From contig WIXG01000039.1 in the NCBI GenBank assembly GCA_009869945.1, positions 124,001-188,000 on the forward strand: a stretch of DNA of 64,000 bases. Reading direction: 5' to 3'. The notes under the pieces were generated by a model that did no database searches, had not been told where the DNA came from, and saw only the letters and a program-made list of their open reading frames with translations. The position numbers were made by a program, and so were the translations under genes. Source of the DNA: Mesaphorura yosii (lineage: Eukaryota; Arthropoda; Collembola; Poduromorpha; Tullbergiidae). This document shows, piece after piece, positions 48,750 to 62,200 of this stretch. The stretch's first letter is position 1; each line of letters opens with the position of its first letter.

Positions 48750-51700
48750 AACGGAAAGATTTACACGTACACGAAGGCCTTTCTCGCACTTTCGTATTTC
48801 ATGACGACAAAATTATAACTGGCCAGGCCATCATGGCTTGTGATTACAATAATAAAACAGCCTTCATCCATATGGCATGCTGTTGCTCAAGCGTACGCTG
48901 CTGCATTGTTGTACTACAAAAGTACTGTTGCTCGTTTATTCATTTTGCGTTGCGTTTCGTTGCGTAACTTAGCGTAAGGATTACCTGAACAGAGCAGGTA
49001 GGAAGCCAATAGCCAAGGCGAAAGGCAACGAAAGCCAAAAGTTGGTTCCATTTTATGAATGCCCTACGGGACTTTTTGTTCCCAACACAGGCAGACTTTT
49101 AAAAATTCTCTTCTCATGTTGCATTCAGAGATCTGCTGATGAACTGATATTACACATAGCATAAAAAGTGATATATTTTACCATTCAATGCTGTGCCATG
49201 GCTCGTTTCGCATTTTGCCAGCAGCAGGACCATTTAGAAAACAGCAGACGACTGGCTGCCTTTGCTTTGCTGGCTTTCACGTCACAACAATCAGCATCAT
49301 CATCATCCGTTCAATCATCCCAATTTTAATAGGAATGTGTGCTTGTACGTGTAACTTGTAGCGTGTGTGTCCTGTCCACAAAATGATACATTATTTGTTT
49401 AGCCTGGGCAAGTCAGGCGTACAATGGCCTGGCTAAATAAGCAGTAGTTAGTCGTATAATGAAAGCAGAAGATCATTCTAATCAATTTAACCTCATACTC
49501 GCTAGCTCTCTCGCTCGCTGACTCGCTTGAATATCACAATTGCAAATGGCGAATACCAAATTTAAACAATGGCATGACGCAGCATGCAAGAAGGCGCTCG
49601 TATTGCGCTATTTTTACAAGATTTTCGCTCTGATTCTTTCTGAAATAAAGCTTAGAGCACGTCTTGCACGGAGCTCGATAAATCAAATTCAAGATTCAAG
49701 TCATTGAACCATGCAGATATACGTGAATTGTGAGTTGTGAAGAATTAATCCCCGGGCCGTCTGTCCTGAATCTTGAATTAATTGAGTCTTGTACTTTGTC
49801 TTCTTAAAAACGAATGTCAACAACTGCAAAGAGTCAAGTCATGTTTACATGCGGCGAAGAGAGGACAATGTCAGTTCCATTTAATGGTAGGCACAGGCAG
49901 CGTCGAAGTCGACCGGCCAAATACGATAGCCTTAATCAATCATTATGTCAAATGCGCTCCGCTGTACATAAATCGTCTTTGACAAGCTCTGGTCAGCTAA
50001 TCGTCTTAAAGATGAGCATGAGTTTGGCTCTTCTGGTCATTATAGAAGAATTCAGCCGCGTCGAGGCGAGAGTTCGAGATCTCCGAACTCTTCCTTCGCA
50101 GGATTGAGAATTCAGTCTCGCAATAACAAAAGGATTATAACAATGGATCTATAAAATGGACTTGCATTATTATCGTATCATAAAAGAGACTAAAGATGGC
50201 TTGAATTTGAATTAATACAAGAAATTTCCCTTGGCTCATCGAGAGCTTGAATCTCGATTCATTTTTCGAAGGTCTTTAGTCTGTGTCAATGAAAATGAAC
50301 TCGAGTTGAGAAAAATATTTCCTTTTTCGTAAAAGACATTCACTGCTCAGCCAAATTTCACATTCATATATTACGAACCACGAATTACGATACAGCACTC
50401 GCTGGCACTTCACACCGCATCCGCACCATTTATGGTGATGTAATACATTCAAATGTACGCGTACGCATTCAGTCCATTAAGTAAAAGTGTCCCTGGACAC
50501 TTGAAGATGATTTCCAAGACGCGTGAGCGTCCGCGCATTTGCGCACGCGAGGAAGGAAGTCAAATTGAAAGCTTTTCCATGTCGAATTGACAAAAAGTCG
50601 CGTCTCGCGACTCGCGTGAATAATGCGAAGGCGATATGCGAAAAACGCGCAGTGCTTCGGCGAGCTTGAGCCTGAATCATCTTCAAACTGAACCCATACA
50701 AGAGAGAAAAATGCGAGAACGAGTACGCGTACAACGAATAAGAATGAGGATCTTGAGCCTTGAATGGAGTTGAATTTGAATCCTTCTTGACTGACAACTG
50801 TACTGTACTTTACTTTTAAATTGTGTTTACGTATTATTGATATGCGTACAATCGTAGTCGCAATTCGCAACGTGCGGGACGATGTGCGGCGGTGCGTCAT
50901 GTGCTCGCAAGCCAGCCAGACATTGGCAAGCGTTTAAGTCAGAGTTTAAGCTCGAAAGAAGGAAATCAGCGAAGAGACAACGGCGATGGCATTCATAGCA
51001 TGGCGAACAGGCGAACAATGGGACATTTTAACCTCGCTACTCGTAATTACACTCGTACTCATCCTCAGCGGTCCCTCAGCACGGTCCAGCGCAGCAGCAA
51101 TGTGAGCACACTCAGATTAAAAATGCAGATAAGAGAATGTGGAGGAGTATTTTTATTATGCCGTACAATGGAATGAGGATGTCACTTCTTTATTTGGTCT
51201 TTGTTTCCTTTTACCTTAGCTTTGAGTGAGTAAGAGCACGAGTCAATTATAATGAACTCTGACCGACCGCGCACGCTCACCTGCACCGTCAACTTTCATT
51301 AAGGAAGACGTTGCTGACGAACACGCCGACGCCGACAATGACAGAACTCAGTGGGCAGTAATAATGAATTAATGTTCTTGTTTTTGTTCACATTAGCGAT
51401 TAAGCGAAATAGGAAATGACATAAAAGGGTAGATTAACTCCATATTAATACTGATTGAGAATGCTAACGCTCTGCTCGAGTATGGCTACCAAAATAAAAA
51501 TCTTAGCATGAATTGAACCTGCCGTGCCATTCAGTTTTTGTGAATTTCCACGTGTAACATTAACCAATTCTTAAGATTTTCGAAAGCGTTTGTTTTTATC
51601 ATAACTCATCATCCAACAGCGTGGCACGGGAGAGTAAATTAATGCAATCAACAATCAGCGCCAGTGTTGGGTCCAAGATGAAGACGAGAGCAAAACTTGT

Positions 51701-54700
51701 ACTCGTGGTCTGCGCGTCGTAACACACTCGAAATGTGAACTTCTTGACAGCTGTTTTTGGCAGCTTGTCTTTTCTCTTTCGAAGGAGACGCGAAGGAACT
51801 GCGACGGTGACACCACCAAAACTCAAAACTTGTTCATTGCTGAGATAATATGCATGACAATGCCGGAGCGAGCCGAACTCTAAATTGAGTTTTAAGATTC
51901 TGGCGATATTTTCCGTGCCTTTCTGGCTTAATCTCTTAACACGATCGACTTCACGCAACTTCTTGAACTAATTTTCTACCCACGCTGCCGCTGCCGCAAT
52001 GAGGCCGCTGCGACTGGGACCGCGACGTTCAGAGTAAAGGCACGGCACAAGTCAACGGAAACTTTTTCTCGTCTCCTCGTCATCCGACGTGTCACTGCAT
52101 TTTAATTAAGGGCAAGACTTGACTCCAACAATGTGGTGAATATAACTTTTCTCCACGAAACCCTGCACTCGAACGCTTAACCTGGTGATAGTGAAGTTAG
52201 TGCCGGCGCTGTCTCGGGTCGTTGTATTTTGCAGTTTTCTGTTGCAAACTTTCCGTGTAAAATAAAGTACACACACCTCCAGCGGCCGTGCTCTGAATGT
52301 ATCGGCAAACTGTTTAACTGCTTTCAACGTTCTACTGGTAACTGGAAGTATGAAATTTATGAATCTCTCACTGTTGTGCTGCAGCTGCAGTTACGGCGAA
52401 ACGCGAATGTTATTTTTAACGACAGCATAATTTAGCAGAATCTGGTAATTAAAAATTAAGAAACAGATGCGCAATGCTACCGAATTCCGGTGCCTCCATT
52501 TGAAGCGATGACAAGCAGGAATAATACATTACATAAGTTGGCCGAAGGTGCGGCGCATCATCGGTGTTTAATATCTTGTGGTCTCAATCAGGTGAAATAC
52601 TTCTTCGATTAATGCATTTCAAGACATAAACATTTATTTTAAGCATTACTATAAACAATCCCAGCACAGAATACATAACGTAACTTAACTCCTATTAGCG
52701 CAGTATTACAAATCATGACCGGCCTTCTGCCTTAAGACCTTGTCTACCATTCTGGTTCCATAATTGCAAATTGCAATGCAATGCAAATATACAGTTACAG
52801 GATAATATCGTAACAGTAACGTAACTACAGCACAAAAATGTAAAATATATTTTGATATAAAAATTCGAGATGGTGAATTATTTCTCTGTTAAATAAAAGC
52901 GACGGCGAAAAAAATAATAATGCATCGTGCACGTTGTGGCTGTGGCGCTATTTACCGTGTAAAAATATAAAATGTTACGTAAACTTGAATTAAACATTTG
53001 TATCGGAATCGTACGAACGAACTACGACGAGACGAGTAACATGAATTTCTTACTAATTAGAAATCGTGATAAGTATAATAATAGTTACGAGTAACGATTC
53101 GAGCTTGACAGTTTACTAATCTAAAACTAGAACTAGCACTAGATTAACATTCAAAATGATTGCAGTAACTAACTTAATTTACAGTACGAGTACATTAAGC
53201 ATTGCGCAAATGGTAGCAATTATCCTAAGAGATATTGACATTGATGCCACTGCATGAGACGAGAATTCCTTCGGAGACGGTGAAATTAATCTTCTTCCAG
53301 ATTCCGTCGCTAAAATTCGAATCTTCTCAACGAAACGCCAGAGCATGATTGTTGACTCAGAAAATCGTCACATAGGTTTGGACTCGCGAAGGCGTGTTGA
53401 CGGTTCTGAAAGCAACAAATCAAACAGAAATTAGTCTTACGTTTTAGGTTCATCCGGACAAATTAGCTTGCCGGTATCAGTTAGTCATAAATCAGATAAG
53501 ATCAAAGCTTCCCGCACAATTTAATCATGTTAAATACAAATGCAAAAGAGAAGCCATACTTTACAACGCGACAAGGCAAGGCAAATCACGTTGCATGACG
53601 TCTTCTCTTTTGTTCTGTGCATTGTACTAATCAAACTCGGCCTCTATCATCATTTTGTTAAGATCTCCACGGCAATTAACGCAAGGGTACTGTAATTTTT
53701 TACTTTGCTCACCATTTAGCTTTTCTTCCTAAAGAATGGGCTGGTTTCAGTTTCAAGTTACAATTCCGAACATCGTACTGTCCTTCACCCACGCCTCCAG
53801 TGGAAAATTCATATGTGATTTGATCCAAATTCGAATGATTATGATCAATTTGGGAAGAGGCAGCAAGTTTGGTTATTGCATTAACCTTAATTACTGTGTC
53901 TAACCATACATCGAATTACTAATACAATTTGTATTAAAGTCAATGCAAGAATTACAAGACCAATTCACATTTAACATTTAAAATACAATTACGATACGAT
54001 TTTACAAAACCTCCCTGCACTAATGAAAGAATTTTTGTCTCATACTTCAGCAGCAGTTAGCAAATACAAATTCACAAAAATAATTTGACATTTGCCAAAT
54101 GTGAAGAAATCTCAATTACAAAATTCATGCTTTCGAAGCAAGGGCAAGAAATACAAAAGACGTCACATTTAAAATGTGAATGCGATTCTTGCAATATTCT
54201 TTGGCAGTTTCGGAGAGGAAACAATTTCAGGAGCATCGACTTCAAATAACTTATTGGAGCAGATAGCACGAGTACAATTATAATTGACAAACTACAGCTA
54301 AGTAAGCTATTCTAAGATAATACAAAAATTACATTCAATTTCTGGTAACTTTTCTTTCTAACGCTAAACTCACGTGAAAATCGAGCCTAACAAATTCCGA
54401 AGAGCGGTAATTTGCACAAATAACTTAATGAATAGCTGTAATCCAGGTATCTTGTTTTCCAATCCAGCATTTTTAAGCTTAAAGAAATACTTGGTAGACG
54501 AGCAGTTAATTTCTTCATTTGTTTGGAAATATCACAAATCAAATCAACACAAGATTAGCAAATAATTTCAACATCAAATAAGCTTCGGCTTCAATCAAGA
54601 AACCACGTTCTGGTTACATTTCTTCATGAATTACGCTTACACTGTGACCGTGCCGCGTGCCATAAACTCAGTCTTCTAAGTAATTACTACTTATCATAAG

Positions 54701-54931
54701 ATTATCCGTTTTCTAAGCATGAATGGTCTGACAAGATTCAGTTAAATCTATGTGGCAATTTACGACATTGAGAGATTACTAATGTAGTAATGCAATTGCG
54801 GGCAATTACTAATTGTAATTAATAACACGAGCTACAACAAGAAATATTCTTAAAGATGAGTTTACGTTTAGTTTACACGAACGATGATAAATTGCACGCA
54901 AATTCTTGACCATTGCGTTTGCTTTACGTTC
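48750..54931. other. Region between dgo and the zinc-finger gene
   Basis: No supportable gene was seen. The dgo promoter should lie just above 48750; no TATA box was recognised. The part from about 52.6 to 54.9 kb is AT-rich and lies 3' of the zinc-finger gene. The only minus-strand AATAAA noticed there is at 52633-52638, so this stretch could be a long 3'UTR, but this is inference. A 119-codon minus frame at 51599-51958 is unsupported. Confidence 0.5.
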
Positions 54932-56485
54932 TTAATTGGTTGGCAGTACAAAGGAATGAAACGACACCGAGTCTTCAACCTTTGCTTCTAGTAATTCTGA
55001 AAGCCCAACGTATTGTTTGGTGGCGGGACGCAGCGGTGAACGAGGTCGGCATGCAGACTCTGGCGTGGCTGCGGGAGCAGAATATTTGGCATTAGCAAGT
55101 GTCCTGACTCCATCCTCCTCACCTCCCTGCTTTCGAGTGGCGGTCTTTTTGGTGTACGATTGCGGTGGATACTTCTTGTCGAAACATTCTTCGACGTGAA
55201 CCTGAAATTCTTCTCTGCTCAGTTGAAATTCTTGAGAACACAGCGAACAGAAGAACTTCTCGCGTCTTCGGTGATCTGTCGACTCGTGTTGCGAAAGGTG
55301 ATGGAGCCTCGAAAATGTGAGATCACAGTGAGAACATTTGAGTAGGCAGACATCATCGACATCGAGTTGGGCAGCTTGGCTTGGTTGTAGTTCTTCAGGA
55401 TTATTGCATTTTCGACCGTCCGACGGTGATGATGGTGTGAAAGATCGTTTGAATGAGAAAATCGAGTTGAGACGTTGACTCGCAGCAGCTCTTAATTGCT
55501 CAACAACGCCTTTGATTAGAATCTTCTTTTGATGCTCGTCATAACCTTCGTCTTTTGCCGCCGGAGTCTTTACCACCGCTTGCGTCGGAGTAGATGCAGG
55601 CGCAGGGAATGAAGATGTTGAAATGGTGGCATTTGGAAAGATCAGCCGACGATTATGCGGCGATGTTGTTGTTCTTGGTGGTCTTGAGAGAAGAGTTCGA
55701 AGCGCTCCTCCTTCGTGATTATTCTGGTAGTGTAGCACGCGACTATTTTCATTTCTCTGAGTATTCACGATTAGATTATTGTAAGGAACTAAATTCGGTG
55801 GTTCCGTTTCGTCATTAGAGTTATTGTTATTAGTATTATTGACTTGTTGTTGTCCAAGAAGTACCGCTAATCTCTCATTAACAGATAAGGACGAGACCAG
55901 TAATGGTTCTTGACTCTCCTCCACCTTGTCCTCGGTGTCCGATTTCTTGTAATTTAAAGCTCTCCTGAGACTTTGTGGAAACTTTGGCCTCTTTCGTGGC
56001 GGTGAAGAATTTGAATTGTAAAAATAATCGTCATCGTCATCTTTTGTCGTGGAGGAAGGTAACATTTCGTCATCGTCAAGAGCATCCTTCAGTTTCTCAT
56101 TCTTCTTTCCCTTTCGCTTGACTGCTCTACTGTTTCCGCCATTTCTTCCAGATCCAGATCGACTCTGACGTCCAAGATCGTGATTGCTAATGAATTTACT
56201 CCGAGCGAGAATGTGTGTCAATGAAATATCGGACGTCGAGTCGGCTTCGACTGTGCTTGACGTCTGGCTGTCTTTGCTTGTGCTGTCTCCGCCATTCTTT
56301 CGACTCCTTCGGTGACTGATTGGAAAGTATGGATTTGAACTGATGAACGAGGACGATGAAGATCTTTTTGTTCCCTTTCCTTCAGCAGTGAGAAGACGGT
56401 ACAGAATTGGGAATTCTTCCGCTGGCTCAATGTCACCGGCAGACGCGTACGAGTACGCTTCGTGCCTTGGCTTGGGGTCGTCCAT
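54932..56485 (-). CDS. Zinc-finger protein with one C2H2 and one C2HC finger, 517 aa, function unknown
   Basis: The single coding exon starts at the ATG at 56485 (MDDPKPRHEAYSYASAGDIE). The open frame extends further upstream, but an intron acceptor (TTATTACAG) at 56521 lies before this ATG. The first 370 or so residues are low-complexity and Ser/Asn/Lys-rich, with basic clusters such as RRSRKNGG, KRKGKKNEK and PRKRPKF that could be nuclear localisation signals, and acidic runs such as DDDDDY. Near residues 385-440 a classical C2H2 finger (C-x2-C-x12-H-x4-H, CSHCDLTFSRLHHLSQHEST) is followed at once by a C2HC finger (CSLC...HVEEC), which resembles UBZ-type ubiquitin-binding fingers in spacing only. 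A nuclear regulatory role is inferred; the family was not recognised. Confidence 0.85.
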   Translation of the reverse strand: MDDPKPRHEAYSYASAGDIEPAEEFPILYRLLTAEGKGTKRSSSSSFISSNPYFPISHRRSRKNGGDSTSKDSQTSSTVEADSTSDISLTHILARSKFISNHDLGRQSRSGSGRNGGNSRAVKRKGKKNEKLKDALDDDEMLPSSTTKDDDDDYFYNSNSSPPRKRPKFPQSLRRALNYKKSDTEDKVEESQEPLLVSSLSVNERLAVLLGQQQVNNTNNNNSNDETEPPNLVPYNNLIVNTQRNENSRVLHYQNNHEGGALRTLLSRPPRTTTSPHNRRLIFPNATISTSSFPAPASTPTQAVVKTPAAKDEGYDEHQKKILIKGVVEQLRAAASQRLNSIFSFKRSFTPSSPSDGRKCNNPEELQPSQAAQLDVDDVCLLKCSHCDLTFSRLHHLSQHESTDHRRREKFFCSLCSQEFQLSREEFQVHVEECFDKKYPPQSYTKKTATRKQGGEEDGVRTLANAKYSAPAATPESACRPRSPLRPATKQYVGLSELLEAKVEDSVSFHSFVLPTN

Positions 56486-56520
56486 CGTTGAGAATTTGTG
56501 AAAGTTTACAAAATGATAAT

Positions 56521-56585
56521 CTGTAATAAGACAAAATGAATTACAACGCATACCATCCAACCATTAAAATGAATAATTAACGTAC
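56521..56585 (-). other. 5'UTR intron of the zinc-finger gene
   Basis: On the minus strand a GTACGT donor at 56585-56580 and a pyrimidine-rich TTATTACAG acceptor at 56521 frame a 65-nt intron. The start codon lies 36 nt into the next exon. The upstream non-coding exon ends at 56586; its 5' end was not determined. Confidence 0.6.
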
Positions 56586-58270
56586 CCGTGTATTGTAGCT
56601 CTTATAATAATTTCGAATCTTGAAATTGTAAACGGCTTCGTCTGCCCTTCCGCGTGGTCGATTCTGGAGTGACCGGAACGAAGAACTCACGTTACTACTG
56701 CTGCGGATTTGGATTTGGCTCTGATCCAATGACGATTATGACAAGGTGGTACGACGGGGCAGTTTTGTGGAGTCGGTAGTTCAGGTGAAAACTGTCACCG
56801 TGCATGTTGCGCGTGTTGTCGTGCTTTGCCTTGTTTGTCCAATTTCTTAAAGTCAACAATGATCGCCTGGCCTGTCCCTGATGGTGCGGTGGTTCGTACC
56901 CTCGTGTGCGCGTCGCCCTGTTCTGCAGTTGTTCAGGCCGTCGTCCTCAGAGCACAGTGCATTTGCATTTGGTCAGCAATCAATCAGTAAGAGCAAGCAC
57001 AGCACCTGGAATTTAAAACAGAAAATAGTTTCAAAAATCGTAAGGATAAGCAAGCACACACAATAATTAGTCATGGCATGGGTTCATCAACTACGCGTAC
57101 GGTACACTGTCACATGCTGTGATTATGATGCTGCAGCATTATTGTATGAAAGTAGGAAGTTAAAGTACAAATACATATTATTGTTGTGTTTTGCTGAGGC
57201 TGAGACAGCGACGGCACAGCCATGCCGAAGCCGTAAAGTAAAATATCACTTTTGCTGTTGTTTTTAATGACAACCCCAATACTCGATGCGATGCGATGCA
57301 AGCACATAATTTCTTTGAACTCTAAAAATAATCGAGGAGGTTCAATAACCACCACCTGCCTTTCACTTTACTGCCACTGCCATCAGTATGGTTTAACATG
57401 ACAATGTGCAGCAGATGATAATAGAAGACTCGAGCCAATAACCGTGCCTGTGCTCGTGCTCTGCCTTGTCTGCCTTCGGTGACAGTGACAATTGCAAGCA
57501 CAATTTGGAAACAACAGCAATGAAACCCCAAAACCAAAACGAACGAATGAACCTTCCTCAAAACAAAAATAGTTTCTTTTTTGCATTGTAATGTGCATCA
57601 GGAATGCAGAATGCATGCAGCGCGACTGCAATTTGCTTGCGTTTCCTGTAGTGCAATCGTACATTGTAGTTGCGCTCGTGCTCTAAAACAATAAAGTTTG
57701 AACTCAGTCTGGGCTTAACTTGTAATGGGTACATAATTTAACAGTTTTAAAGTCATTGGACTCAAATTACGCGAACATACGCGACAAACATAATGAGACA
57801 TTAAATTCGCGAGCTGCGACTGCGCCCGCGACTCAATAATTTATCATGAGAAGGGAAATCACAGTAAATTCAATTCCTATACTGAGTTTTCACAGCTCAG
57901 CATCAGCATTAGGCAGAGGTTAATCCCGGATCACACTTTCAGCATTCAGCAGCCAGCCAGTCAGCAGTGAGCCGAGACTCGTCTCGAGGCGAGACGGTAA
58001 AGCGTTGAAGTTTTAGTGTATTATGATAATTACACTTGAAATTGCGAATTGCGCATCCGTCCGTCTTCGTCTGCCTTTCGGTACAATTCCACTTCCACTG
58101 CACTGCTCTGACATAATGAGCAATTTAACAGTTAACGGGATTTGTTGGATTTGCATGGGCGGTTCGGTTGTTGATCTTTTCTCGAGCAACCGACCACTAC
58201 AAAGCACAGCAGGCAACAAAAAGGAAAATTCCAGTCTATGGTACACTACGCGATGTAAAAAATGCATGCA

Positions 58271-58308
58271 TACCCATTGATCTAATAATTCTTAGATCAA
58301 TATGGGTA
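58271..58308. repeat. Near-perfect hairpin with a 6-nt loop
   Basis: TACCCATTGATCTAA pairs with TTAGATCAATATGGGTA around a TAATTC loop. All 15 bases of the left arm pair, with a 2-nt bulge in the right arm. Confidence 0.8.
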
Positions 58309-59263
58309 CCGGCAGGGCACAGCCCTGAGGTCGACTCAGGTCAATACAAGCCAATTCAATCAGTGCAATGCAATTGGGTTTCAGATCTCTCGGGAATCTC
58401 AAATCTCCGATTGAATCAGTGCAGCAGCGCACGGCGCAAAGTCTGTTTAATGCTAGCTAACTGCTCTCATTGCTTAGCCTTCTAACCTCATTGGCGGCCT
58501 TTGCCTTTACCTGCCTACGCGTCTGCCGTCTGTCTCCATGCAGCAAGCCGAGCAAGCATAATGGACTAGATTTCATTTCACATTCACAGTCCATGTCCAC
58601 AGTCCACGCAGAGCAGCAGTAAACAGTACGATTACATTACGGTCATTCACTTCTGAAATGGAACCTCATTCGCAACTCGCAACTGCAACTCGTTCTCATT
58701 CCCAGTGTCGTAAACAAAGCGATGACTCGAACTCGAACCAACTCTCCACTCGCGGCTCGCTCAAGGAAACACGAGATAGTATAATAAGAATATATTTATA
58801 AATAAATTAATCTCAAAGCAGGAACCAACGAACCGAGCCCGATACGATAATGGTAATGGGATTTACAAAATAGAGTAGACGTCAATGAACCAGACCACAA
58901 CACAGCGCACAGGAGACGACGACACGACACGATACGAACTCGATACCCATACAAAATGCAAGAATTGGTAAACAAATTGATTAATGATTTGCGATAATCC
59001 TAATGTTAATTTTGTGAAGACTGAAGATGCTTAGACGCTTGGCCCTCTAATTGACATTCTGACGTTGTTAATGATGGTGTGGCGTGGTGATATGATGTGA
59101 TGATGGCATGGACAAAGAGCCGAGGCCGGCCATCCATTTGGTCTTTGGCCAAAGCCAAACACAAGTCCCGGACTGGCACATGGGCTTTGTGCATATGTAG
59201 GCCGGGCAGTAGCCTTTTACCCCAGAATGCCAGAATTACGGGAGCACAGCACTTCCCACAAAA

Positions 59264-59287
59264 TCGCTGTCGCTGTCGCTGTCGTTG
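59264..59287. repeat. (TCGCTG)4 short tandem repeat
   Basis: Three perfect TCGCTG units and a fourth with one change (TCGTTG). Confidence 0.8.
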
Positions 59288-62200
59288 CCGGTCGACCGTC
59301 CGAAGCATCGTTCCGTGTCCGTATTTAAAAATACAACAAAAATAGACAGGGAAAAGAAAAGACGCTACAAAGTATTGAGATGATTAAAGCAGTTCGTGTC
59401 ATGTCACATTTTTCGACAGAAATCGTCTCGTCGTCGTCGTGGCTGCGTGCTGCATTGTGGCTACGCGGCTTGGCTATGGCGTGGCTGGGATGGGAACCTA
59501 AAGAAAGTTCATTGAAATATGGGCTACTTTTGCGACAGCCTGACTATCAGTGCTTTGTCCTCATTAGTCCTACATGGCTATGGCTCTCTTTACTGAAGTA
59601 TTCTGTGTAATGTAACGCATTCTTTTCTCTTGCAATAATAAATAGACTCTTCACGACGAACGACACGACGCACGAACCGAGCATAAAAGTGTGCATATTC
59701 GCAACACAAGAAGCAGAAGTTTTCTAATTTCCCAGCAACAGGAACCCAAAACACTAACACTCGACCGACAAATTATTAGCAGACCAGCAAAGAAGGGCAC
59801 GCACGCTTGGCGAAGAAAGAGCGCACTTTTTTTGGGCATGTTGTTGTAATCTAGTTGTCAGTTGTCATTATACTTGTGCTCGCACTCGGCACTCGCAAAT
59901 TGCCATTCCAATTTGCAATAAGGTACGGCACAAGCACAGCGGTGAGCAGTGACAATGACAACCGTGTCACAATAACAATAACAGTAATGACTCATTTAGT
60001 ATGTAGAAAATGTGCACGTATGCAAATCCTGCTCGTTGGCTTTTTTTGCAAGCTCATCAGAATCTGTCTGTCTTGTTTTGGGTCGTGTTTATGGAACTTT
60101 GGGCGCAAATATTAGGCGCAGTTAGCAATTCGGTCGCCAGAACCATTTAAGGACAGGCAAAGGCAAGACAAGTAGGGTACAAACTTCAATTATACTTAGA
60201 TGAGGAGTACGCGTAAGCGCGCAGCACAAATCCTCAATTAACATATGCGACCGACTCGGATCCTGTCCTGCACTGCACGCTGCCCCGTAATTGAGTTAAA
60301 AACAATGATGCTCTAGAAACCCAAACCTAATTACTACATTATTGTTATTTTAATGCTCTGCCGACTGAGAAAGTGAGCAAGAAAGCTGAGTTGACTTGAT
60401 TTGCTACCATTTTACAATGTACGCGTTCGCGCCTCTCGAGACAGATTTAATGAATGAGTACGAGAAAGTTGTGCGTTTTAGTTACACGATGCGAAACATG
60501 AATCATAAATCACGGCGTGTTGAGTGTTGAATGTCAATCAACGCCCAACGTAGTGGTAGCATAACTTAATTTGGATCTGATACCGTAATTATCGTATCAG
60601 GCCAGCATTTAACTCGCTCAGGACGCAGACGTTGATTCGTAGTGAGTGACATGCATTTGCGATTTGCATTGCATTTACCATTAGCAAGATGCACTGCATG
60701 AGATTTGCAATTTGCGAAAAGTGCGTGGCATAAATATCCAGTCAATTGTACGAAACTGAAACAAGGTCATTCGGCACTCGAATCGACTCGTGAAATGTGC
60801 ATTGCAAAAAAGAAGAGCAGGCTTAATTTATTCGTGCAAAACAACAAAACTGTAGGCAAATGTAAAACAGCCCAGCTAGTTTGCTAAAAGAGGTGAAAAT
60901 GCGAACTGTAGAACAGACTTAATTAAATTTGAAGCAGCCAGCCAGCGCAAGTTGACTATAGCTTTGACTGCCTTTGCCGCTGTGAGATCTGCTCTGGTTT
61001 TGAAATGGACACCAAACAGAAGCAACATAGCGCAGCAGCACAGTGAAATGATGCTCTGTGATTTGAATCAGAGCAGAGCCATAAAAAGTGGTGAAGATTT
61101 TCACACGCTGCTCTGCTTTTGCGATACGATACAAATTTCCTGATCTTGATCTCGAAATGATAGCCATAATTACGCCTACAGCTACAGCTACTGTACAGCA
61201 TGTGATACTGTTCGTCTTGCACGTTTTGCATCTAACCTCAAAATGCAGGAAGCATGTTTTGTTTTGTTTTACTTTCATTCGCACATGCGAAAATGCGTCG
61301 CGGCTTCGTTTCGCATTCTGGCTTGGCTTGGTTTTATGGCGAGTAGAACCGAAACAAGCAGAAACAAGACCCAGGCCCAAGATGAGTACTGAATTGAATA
61401 TGACAGCAATATCAAGCTTTTTGCCATGCCATGCCGGTGGCCGGCTTTCACTTTTCTTCTGCCTTGCCATTTTGGTTTCAGAGATTAATCTTTGTGGCAA
61501 TCGTTGTAAAAGTATTACGAGTTAATTTCGCATCTTGTTTATAACCTGAATTCTGAACCCATCCTCCCAAAGCCAACTTCTTCGCGTACATCAACTTTTC
61601 ACTTTCAATTTCCTCGCGTGTGTGCTGCGAGTACGAAATATGTGTCAACATGCAACATCTTCACAGCAGCAGCGCGACTTGACCTCAACTGCCTCTGCAT
61701 GCAACCACACCGCGCTGCGCCGCGTTCTCAATTTCCACCGTCGATGCGCCGCTTTGAAACGAGTGTCATTGTTACAACAATGCCACCGTAAATCACATGA
61801 AAACTAGAACTGTATCGAAAGGAGAGCAGAGCAGCAACAATTTTATGGTGGTTAAAATTAAAAGCTCGACTTCAGTCTCGTGTTTCATGTTTCATGCTTC
61901 AGCTTCATGGTTTCATCATTTGTTTTGTATGCATTTTGTAGAGAAATGGGCAAGTGGGATGATGATCCCATTTCTCGCCTTGACAGTTGGCCCAACTCGT
62001 CCAACATACGACACAAGTTTTCGATTTCAATTTCAAGTGTGGCTTGCCTTGTTTCTGTTTCCTGGACGGGACTCGTTGACCTGTATTCATTTCATGGCCT
62101 GGTCAGCAAGCCTACAAAAGAAAAGAGTTGGCCAGCCGATTGCCGATCCTGCTTGCCCTGACCTCACTTTGGCCTGGCCCTCGACCATCGCAATCCAGGA

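Noticed and set aside
50469-50900. 143-codon open frame on - with a second overlapping frame
   Set aside because: Two frames are open in the same DNA and no domain was seen; a stop-poor composition explains it.
51599-51958. 119-codon open frame on -
   Set aside because: It reads somewhat protein-like, but no family, splice or neighbour support was found.
60919-61500. 193-codon open frame on -
   Set aside because: No recognisable domain, with an overlapping plus-strand frame; treated as chance.
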